From: Telmatactis stephensoni
Lineage: Eukaryota; Cnidaria; Anthozoa; Actiniaria; Isophelliidae
DNA: 64,000 nucleotides
Direction of reading: 5' to 3'
Assembly (NCBI GenBank): GCA_029948255.1
Contig: JALIZF010001595.1
Location: 248,001-312,000, forward strand
The first letter of the stretch is position 1. Each line of letters opens with the position of its first letter. Positions 56,166-64,000 of this stretch are shown in pieces. Below the pieces are notes generated by a model, which was given only the letters and a program-made list of their open reading frames with translations, had not been told where the DNA came from and made no database searches. Both the position numbers and the translations under genes were made by a program.

Positions 56166-57930
56166 CAAGTGAGTTGGTAACCTAAATGTACTGTACGGGC
56201 ACATAGTCTGGTCTTGGCTGCAGAAATACACTGAACAGCCAATCAAGATCCAAAGATGTGGTTACGGTTATAAAAAATCGTACCATGCTGTTTTTTTATG
56301 TATACAACTTATGCTCTGCAAAATGAATTTAGGTGCTCTAGCGTTAGATTACCTCAGCTTTTTCGTCAGCTGTCCGTTATCAGCCATCTCGAGCTCGTCG
56401 AATGAATTTCGAAATTCGTTTGAAATTAACTAGATTATTACAAGAAGCATCATTTGTTACAAACCTTTTGTAAGAAAATCTAGTGACATCTTTGTATTAG
56501 ACATTTTCCCTTTTCATATTACAGCATGAACCACTTAATTACAATCTAATCTTAAAGTTTTCCTTCATATAAGGAAAAATCCACAAAAATAAATGGTTCA
56601 TTGAAATACAAAGTTTGCATAGCACGTCTATTTTGCTATATTGTATTATGCCATAACCAGATGGTCGCGTTCTCAAATAGCATAACGTTATTCCTCCCAC
56701 AACGGCAGGCCTAGTCTAAATAATGGCGTTTTTTCGATAGGAACTGATACATTGACATTTTTTTTTAAAATCCGGCCATTTTCAGTGATTTTTGTATTTT
56801 CTTCATAGATCTTCTTTCTAGGTTAAACATCAAATTTCTTGAATCTTAATGATGGTATGAAGCACCATCTAGTCTCGTATCACCTGACCTTATCAAAACT
56901 GACGTTTTGCATACTAATAAAATAATCGAGTTATCTTTTCTTGGCGTTCATTTTTGTAACCGTCATTCAGACAGATTAAACTAAACGATTCCAAAAACGA
57001 CAAAGTAGTTTCATGACCATATGAAATTCTTTTATCAGATAATTTATGAATTGCGTCTGTTAGATAATAATTTTTATGCCATCTTGAATTTCTTTACATG
57101 TAAAAGCTTGGATTTTCAGACGTTTTATAGATTGATTTGACGACCGTGAAAAATTAAAACTGTAAAAGGATAACACACACTCACAGAAGTACCTCAGATG
57201 CTCACAACGTTTCAAAATTGTTGATATTGCATCGAGTAAATGACTGAAGCTCTTTGCTTTTTCAGTTCCGATTCCTGTTTTGGAAAATGCTCACATAAAC
57301 ACACCAACTACACAGAAATGCTCCATGTTTTCAGGGAAGACTTCCATAAGTAGACTCAGTGACAGTAAACGCACGAGTTGAGACAAAACAAAAATCGATA
57401 CCAAAAACAAAACAGAACAGAACAACAACAACAAAAAAGAATCAGCTAAACTTACTTGTCGAAGTCAACACCACAGGCTAGTTTGTACCATTCAGTACTG
57501 CTTCTGATAAATTCTAATCGTTCCTATTTTTATCCGTCGCTTAATACTTTAAGCTGACACCTGATTGGACTATGAGCATATAAGTAATAATTACCTACAT
57601 GTTTTAACTGCCTTGATTTGCATTTAGTTATCACGAACATGTAAAGCTAGAATAAACTGTCATTTGATTTCAGTGCTTTGTACAAAGACAAAAATGAACA
57701 TCTGCTAGCTATATATAGTTAAATGTAGAAACCTACAATGGACATTGGCTTCTCTATTGAAAAAAGAACTGTCATTGGAGTCAGTGGATATTATGTTGAA
57801 ATAGGAATCATTTTCAGTTGGTTTTCGAAAAGCATCAGACGACTGTGGGTTGGACAACCAAGGCGGACCTATAGACCGCCTATTTTTCATTCCTTGACAG
57901 AAACAACCCAAGGAAAAAACATATTTTAGG
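56166..57930. other. Non-coding stretch
   Basis: A CAA-rich patch lies at about 57423-57437. The mirror frames at 57705-57929 on both strands have no recognisable content. Confidence 0.4.
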
Positions 57931-57967
57931 ATGCGTTCGGTTGACCATATTCGGGAAAAGGAATATA

Positions 57968-57985
57968 TTCTGGAATATTCCAGAA
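57968..57985 (+). promoter_or_regulatory. Perfect four-unit heat-shock-element match
   Basis: TTCTGGAATATTCCAGAA is four alternating TTC/GAA modules with 2-bp gaps, the HSF consensus. No gene start is visible nearby, and surrounding GGAATAT words suggest it may belong to a repeat. Confidence 0.4.
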
Positions 57986-58385
57986 TAATTATTCAAAGCA
58001 GGAATAAAACGAATATTCCGTTTTGAGAATTACAGCCGAGCAATATATGAGCAATATCAGCAGATTGGAAATTGTGTAAATTGCTCCTGTTATCAAATCC
58101 ACGCCTATTTTGTGCGCGAAAGTGAACACCTTCGACTACTGCTCGCATCGCATGGTCTTCCCTCGCTGTATTTCAAAAATAAATTGAATTTCTTTGTTTC
58201 ATTTGGATGATGGGCATGCATTGATATAGTTTTTGTCGACTGATATATCAGTTCGAGGGCTTTTGTGGACCTGTGCAAAGAAACCTGTCCTACATGTGTT
58301 AGATTGTTGACCAGTTTCTAGTATCGGTCCATAACTATCAGATTTTCGGAGCAGCGTGCAAACCTGCAGCGATCGTCCCGATTAT

Positions 58386-58448
58386 TTAGAACTAAATTTC
58401 CCTCATGAATAATGTATGAGGGAAAATTAGAACTAAATTTCCCTCATT
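58386..58448. repeat. Short direct and inverted repeat
   Basis: TTAGAACTAAATTTCCCTCA is present twice, and ATTTTCCCTCAT-type sequence also pairs as a hairpin across the first copy. Confidence 0.7.
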
Positions 58449-58721
58449 AATAGTTTGTGACAAAAACCCTCATTATATTCATAAAGAAGGGATGTTAGAG
58501 ATTAAACGTTCCTCGTGAAACAGAGGATCCCGAGATGATCATGGTATTCAAATAAAAACATCAAATATGTGTTTAAAAATTCTAAAAACCGTGGCCTTCC
58601 CTTGAATTTGTCAATATGAACCATGATGTCCCATACATTCTTTGATGAATTTGCGAAAACACATGTATTATATCGTTATATTTCTGAATCGTAATCATTT
58701 GCCGGACTGGATACACAAAGT

Positions 58722-58863
58722 ATAGGGCACTTCAAGGCAGCCATGTTTGTGGCCAAGAACAATGGAACAGCATGCATTTTAATGATAACAGATTATTAAT
58801 ACTTTTCTCGAAAGAAAAGGTCTATTATTTTGACCACAAACATGGCCGCCATGAAATCCCTAT
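58722..58863. mobile_element. MITE-like inverted-repeat element (142 bp)
   Basis: ATAGGG.A.TTCA.GGC.GCCATGTTTGTGG at the left is matched in inverted form at the right, giving ~30-bp arms with a few differences. No coding sequence. Confidence 0.7.
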
Positions 58864-59835
58864 TGCTGTTATAAATTTCTCACACAAAAGTCAATAGCAG
58901 GAAGATTTGCCTTTTCCTTTTCACTTCACTTTCTTTTCTTTTTGCCTAATATCTTTGTTATGTTATGTCTGTATCGAAACGCGAAAGTTTAATTAGCTGC
59001 TTCCAGCTTAATTCAAAATGAAGATTAACGCAACTTCTGGCAAAGAAAGAAGAAGAAGAGAAGGGTGATTGATTTCTAATGAAGGTGTTTTCAGAGGACT
59101 GAATTCCAAACTATAGTAGAACTGAAGAGCTTACCCTTGTAGGAGGAAAGAGATTGTACCGTGTTCTAAAAGAGCTAAAATAAATTGTCATGTCCATTAC
59201 AATGTTATCTTAACGGTGAATCATGCTATATTCCTAGTTATTCTTCGAAAAGTAAGATTTGAATGTAAACAAAGCACTGTCAAAATATTAAATGTCAATG
59301 TTGATTTATGTTTCCAGTTTAAAAATGAATACAAGACAAGTTGTGGGAAGATAATTCGTTTCGCAAATTCCCCAAAATGTTCCTCTTTCTCGTCAATTAT
59401 GTGACGATTACGCAGGCATATTGATCTACTGACTTAACGTTTTATTTTTATTGTTGACAAAGCTTATGTACACATTAATGTAACGTACACTTTAGATCCT
59501 GGATATAACAGATTCGAACCAGCAAGGACCACACAGTTTGTACAGAAAAATGATATAAATTGAGATATGGTTAAACATGAAGGCAGAGACGGCCGCGTCA
59601 GATTCCACGGACTACCATCTCATATTACAGATTCAATCTATAAAGTAATACTTTTTCACAGCGTTTTTGAGGAAGACAAAACGTCAACTAAGCTAACTAA
59701 TTATAAAGTGATTTCAGAAACACCTCCACTTAGAATTTAGAAACTGTAATATAACTGGACGTCGGTCTGTGTCGTCTTCCATCAGACCCTGCAGAGTTAG
59801 CGCTTTGAAGATACCCCATTTTACACACCCCACTC
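58864..59835. other. Non-coding stretch
   Basis: Nothing recognised; the short plus frame at 59216-59404 lacks support. Confidence 0.4.
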
Positions 59836-59992
59836 CCAGTCAGTCATTCGATTAGTCATTCATTCATTCATTCATTCATTCATTCATTCATTCATTCATT
59901 CATTCATTCATTCATTCATTCATTCAGTCAGTCAGTCATTGAGTCAGTCAGTCAGTCAGTCAGTCAGTCAGTCAGTCAGTCAGTCAGTCAAT
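59836..59992 (+). repeat. (ATTC)n then (AGTC)n compound microsatellite
   Basis: About 18 ATTC units pass into about 15 AGTC units through a mixed zone, showing a C/T-A/G unit switch within one array. Confidence 0.95.
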
Positions 59993-60162
59993 CAGTGAAC
60001 AGTCCAGGCCTTGTTTAGATAACGAAGAGTAATTCGTTAAAGCCCCAATAACAAACCTTTACACAACAAGTGACCAGAAAATTAAGAAGCTGCCACTCGC
60101 TTCTCTTCCACGTTCTCTAGAACAATGAGAGGAAACCTACGTAGCACTTAGTTGATGTAATA

Positions 60163-60308
60163 TAGAGTGATTTTCATCTGACTGTGAAATAGTTACTAAG
60201 CTAATACACACTAGTAGATCCCAATTCCATTGTTTCCTTTTGTTGAATTTTGACTGCTACACACTAATAGCTAGTTCAGTATTTCAAAGTCCGATGAAAA
60301 TCACTCTA
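60163..60308. mobile_element. MITE with GAGTGATTTTCATC ends (146 bp)
   Basis: TA-GAGTGATTTTCATC at the left and GATGAAAATCACTC-TA at the right are perfect inverted repeats flanked by TA, as expected for a Tc1/mariner-type MITE. Inner similarity (GTGAAATAGTTACTA / TAGTTCAGTATTTCA) extends the arms. Confidence 0.75.
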
Positions 60309-61062
60309 ATAAATTACCAGAATCTCTTGTATTATATTGTCATTCAGTATATTGTTTTAAATAATGTTATTTATGATATTTTTATGAATATAGTACATTG
60401 ACTGAGTGCTACATAGTTTCTCCTTGCTTGGTACAAGAAAGCAATGTTCAATGCAAATTTAATGCTGGTCATATTATTTTCACAAAAAGGCATTCAATAA
60501 CAGAAATCTTTAACGTAGGCTAAGAGTCTTCTAAACTTTGCATTTTTGATGTTCTTGTAATAAAGGTCGTAGCGCTGTACCATTTTTCTATTCTTACCAA
60601 GCATGGGGTACAAAAGCACAAACTTTTTATCGACTAGAAACAAATAATAATAATGGTACTTACAAAATTGTTGGCTTGAAGAGTTCTTGTCAGTGGTAAA
60701 CGATTTGCTGAATAAAATGTCTTGCAGTTACTAGCGTACTTTAACGTTGTAAAAGATCATTAGAGGCTTGTATTACGGTTCTTTGCAAATACAACTGAGT
60801 GCCTTATTTGTCTTTTTTAAAACATAGAAGAAGGAAATACCTCCCGCAAACTTGCAGTTTCGAATATCAAAAATGCAAATTAGCTTGTCACTATAAAGGT
60901 TGATTATCATTGAGGATCATTAGCTTGACTACAACTTAGTACAATTCTTTATAAATTTGTCTCGTATTTTTAATTAACCTTATTATGGGAATAATATACT
61001 AAAGACAATTGATGCTAATTATTGAATAGAAAACAGACGAAGCATTCTAGAGTACAAAAATA

Positions 61063-61579
61063 TAGAGTGATCATACTTAACCCGTGAAATTGTACTAGCT
61101 AAATAATGCAAAATAGCACTATATATTAAACAATGGAAAACAAAGGACTTTGCACTATTTAGTACTAATTAGATTTTGTACGTTTTCATGGGTAAGAGTG
61201 ATCGCACTTAGAGTCGTTACACTTAACCCGTGAAACACTAGATGAATTTTAGTGAGTAATAGTTCAATAGAGACGAAAAAAAAACAATGGAAATAAGGTT
61301 TACTAGTAACTAGTAGTCTACTAACTATTTCACGGGTTAAGTGTAATCACTCTATCCGGTGAAAAAGTACAATATCTAAACAGTACTAAATAGCAAAAAA
61401 ATCCTTTGTTTTCCATTCTTTAATCGGATTAAGTGCAATCACTCTAAGTGTGATCACTCTATCCGTGAAATACAAATTACTAAATAGTACAAAATAGTGC
61501 TAATTAAACAAAAGAAACAATAGAATTGCATGAAATTGCACATATTGGTATATTTCACGGATATACTGCTTGCACTCTA
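61063..61579. repeat. Cluster of AGAGTGAT/ATCACTCT inverted-repeat units
   Basis: The region holds several alternating copies of GAGTGATC.TACTTAACCC and its inverse (about 61065, 61197, 61330, 61430, 61450, 61570), each near a (C/T)CGTGAAA word and TAGTACTAAATAG-like sequence. It looks like repeated insertion or tandem growth of one MITE family related by its ends to 60163-60308. Confidence 0.65.
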
Positions 61580-62309
61580 AGAATTTTATTACTATACTGC
61601 AGCTAGGTCTATCCTAAGAATGTAATATTTACATTTGCTATACTTTTCTAACATTGAGGTTGTCATCATATCAAAGTGCAAGCCGCAAGATCCTAAGGAT
61701 TACATCTCTGTATGGGGTATACTATAGACATGGCCGCTGTTAAAGTACAAACATCAACTTCTTACATTTTGACGATACTTATTGAAATCAGGGATCAGAC
61801 AGACTTTTCTTTCATTTACATCAACCCTTTATCATTGTTGTTACTGGGATTGCAAGTGATCGTCTTTACGGCACTGACGAACCACGTCAACAAAAGATTT
61901 CTTTCGCAGGCTCTGTTTGTTAATTCAACATGGCCACCTGCTTCTTTATCTTTTGATCTCCATTTTCAAAGGATTATTGAAGCTCAGCGGTATGGCCGGA
62001 ATCTTCGTCATAATGAGATAATGAATTTACACATTTCATAACCTTTCTGCAGATAAATAATAATAATAATTTATAACTTAAAAACAATATTTCTCAAACT
62101 CAATGCTTTAATTTTTACAATCAGATGAATAAAAAAAATATTATTCAATTTTCATACATTGTACAAATTCTGATTTTCTGATTGGTCAGTTTGTACCACG
62201 TGAAGAAAAAGTCAAAGGATTTTTGGAGCAAACGCAAATACGTTGGGTAGCACAGCAAATCCCTTGTGACTGTTGTTGTTGTTGTCGTCGTCTTTGCTGA
62301 ATCCTAGTT
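61580..62309. other. Non-coding stretch
   Basis: The 109-residue plus frame at 61712-62041 has a hydrophobic middle but no recognisable family, splice context or signal peptide; left uncalled. A GTTGTT patch lies at about 62270. Confidence 0.35.
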
Positions 62310-63324
62310 AAAACTTCACACTGACATCCTGCGAAAACATAACATGTCCTTTCACCTCTACGCCGATGACACCCAACTTTATACACCTATTTCAAAAAAG
62401 GTTGTCACCGCTAAGAGCGATAGGCGATAGGCGATAGGTCATTCCAAGACCGCAAAGCACTATTGATTTCTTAATTAAGCCATCCTAAATCTTTCTTTAC
62501 ACTCTCCATCAAATATTTGGCTATTCATATGTAAATCAATTAGAAATCAATAGTGCTTTGCGGTCTTGGAATGACCTATTACCTATCGCCTATCGCTCTT
62601 AGCGGTGACAACCTTTTTTGAAATAGGTGTATGTCCTTTACTTGTGATGATGATTCTTCTCATGATCAAGCATTGAAACTAATTGAGAACTGCCTAACTG
62701 AAATTGACAATTGGATGACTTTAAACAAACTGAAACTTAACAAAGACAAGACTAAACTCCTAATTCTTGCTAGTAAGAGCAATCTGCAGTCCTTCCATTC
62801 TGTTCTTCACTTTGGCCCTGATGTTATATCTCCGTCTCCTCAAGAACGTAATATTGGTGTTATTTTTGATTCAACCTTGTCCATGATTCCTCACGTAAAC
62901 AGTGTTGTCAAGTCTGCCTATTATCATCTCGGAAACATCTCTAAAATAAGAAAATACCTCTCTGTAGACTCTACTGAAAAACTTGTTCATGCATTTGTTA
63001 CTTGTAAACTGGATCACTGTAATTCTATTCTCTTTGGCCTACCGAAACATGTCACTGACAAGCTTCAACTTGTACAAAATTCTTCTGCGCGTCTGGTGAC
63101 TTTATCAAGAAAACATGATCACATCACTCCGATACTTAAAGACTTACAAGTAGTTGGCTTCCTGTTGAATATCGAATTAAATTTAAAATATTATTGCTGA
63201 CTTTCAAGGCACTTCATGATCTCTCTCTCACTTTCCTTCAAGATCTCATCTCTGTCCACAAACCTCCAAGAAACCTACGCTCATCCCAATTCCCATTTGC
63301 TGCTGTCTTCCAAGTCTTATAATC
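62310..63324 (+). pseudogene. CR1/L2-like LINE reverse transcriptase, interrupted twice
   Basis: In-frame DILRKHNMSFHLYADDTQLY contains the catalytic YADD box (about 62358-62381). The fold-back element at 62384-62629 follows. The frame then resumes with MSFTCDDDSSHDQ and continues through NLxLNxDKTKLL-like, IGVIFDSTLSM and LVHAFVTCKLDHCNSILFGL, the order normal for the palm and thumb of CR1/L2-type enzymes. A one-base shift near 63151 and another near 63310 break the ORF, and a TTAA element truncates it at 63325. The segment upstream of about 62310 does not match, so the copy is also 5'-truncated. It cannot encode an active enzyme. Confidence 0.85.
62384..62629. mobile_element. Fold-back MITE, copy 2 (246 bp, TA duplication)
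   Basis: Nearly identical to 6016-6262 (differences are a TAATAGG/CGATAGG change and a one-base deletion near the centre). It is flanked by TA at 62382-62383 and 62630-62631. It splits the LINE frame just after the catalytic YADD box, and both halves rejoin in frame when it and one TA are left out. Confidence 0.88.
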
Positions 63325-63328
63325 TTAA

Positions 63329-64000
63329 GGTGGCTCGATCGAGTTTTTCAGTAGAGCTATCAGTCGTCTTTGAGTGAAAACTATTTGTTCATGAGCAGTC
63401 TGATAGTAAATTAAGTATTGCACCCTTATCAGACAAAGATCAAAGTTTATGATGACGTATGTTATATGGAGACCGGCGCTATTATGGCGACGCCTTAAAA
63501 GAATTCCCCTTTTTACACATTCTCGATTTTAATGAGTTCTAGGCTTATTCTTGAAAAATGCTCTTGTGATCTTGTAGTTAACATCATTGCCTTTAGCTCT
63601 AGCGAATTAAATCAAATTCTGAGAGAGCGTTTTTGATGAGAGATTTTAATTGCAAAAGTCAAGCGTAAACAAAACAACTTTTTAAATTGTTGTAAAGATA
63701 TCAAATTTGGCTACTGAAAGAGACGAGAGAAATAACATTAATTGATATCGAGAAAAGTGAGCCGAACTCATGTATATGGACATGCTGAATTTGCTTCTGT
63801 TGCCCAAATTTCGCTCTATTGTTACATAAACTGCAATACTTAAAGATCCCTTCGATAAATATTGTTTAAAAATTAGTATAGTTTAGTATAGGTAATAGTT
63901 GATATGATATAGCGTTTTAAAATTCATTGATTCATTTTACGGCTGTAAACTATTAGCCTCAAATCAGTATACTTTTCAGCCGGATACAGTGGTCGACCAT
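63329..64000. mobile_element. TTAA element 'B', copy 2 (partial, leaves the window)
   Basis: It starts GGTGGCTCGATCGAG after TTAA (63325-63328) and follows the reverse complement of 30211 back to about 29525, with deletions and changes near 63630 and 63720-63790. The right end lies beyond the window. It is inserted in the LINE at CTTAAG. Confidence 0.85.

Noticed and set aside
61712..62041. 109-residue plus-strand frame with a hydrophobic middle
   Set aside because: No recognisable family, no signal peptide at the N-terminus, no splice or polyadenylation context; compatible with chance in 64 kb.

Overview
The window is AT-rich animal genomic DNA, best read as a gene-poor intergenic stretch of a cnidarian genome, probably an anthozoan. 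That placement is an inference. It rests on short secreted cysteine-rich peptide genes with an intron just before the start codon, CR1/L2-like non-LTR retrotransposon debris, many fold-back DNA elements whose arms carry CCAATCAGAGCGCGCG-type ends, and the density of microsatellites. No prokaryotic feature (operon, Shine-Dalgarno site, dense long ORFs) is present, and no long multi-exon host gene can be followed.

Only two host coding features are convincing. They are two minus-strand genes for small secreted eight-cysteine peptides, at 4869-5105 and 32900-33160. They share the cysteine framework C-x3-C-x6-C-x(4/6)-C-x5-C-x2-C-x6-C-x3-C, a 23-residue signal peptide, and a splice acceptor directly before the ATG. 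They are almost certainly diverged paralogues about 28 kb apart. One further possible first coding exon lies at 35689-35736 (weak).

The rest is a mosaic of mobile DNA, and several insertions can be read in order. At 768-3792 an older repeat was split by an LTR retrotransposon (1155-3657, target duplication TTAG), and a second, uninterrupted copy of that repeat lies at 38485-38969. At 3901-4559 a TTAA-flanked element sits exactly in the centre of a 28-bp palindrome. At 5701-6640 and 62310-63324, two different non-LTR retrotransposon fragments each carry a nearly identical ~247-bp fold-back element at a TA dinucleotide; conceptually removing it with one TA rejoins the retrotransposon reading frame in both cases. 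At 28932-32050 a fold-back element has had two unrelated TTAA-type elements (28976-30211 and 30460-31299) inserted into its left arm, while its right arm keeps both empty TTAA sites. A second copy of the first of these interrupts the 62-63 kb LINE and runs off the window end. A hAT-like element with a perfect 8-bp duplication lies at 28151-28573.

Other fold-back or terminal-inverted-repeat elements occur at 18335, 21131, 23262-23971, 25410, 25671, 34631, 36054, 39088, 49913, 52951, 55776, 58722, 60163 and 61063. Simple repeats include two unrelated 14-bp minisatellites (7670, 40299) and long (TTTC)n, (AG)n, (GTT)n, (AACC)n and (ATTC)n/(AGTC)n tracts. Stretches not listed as an element hold nothing I can name.
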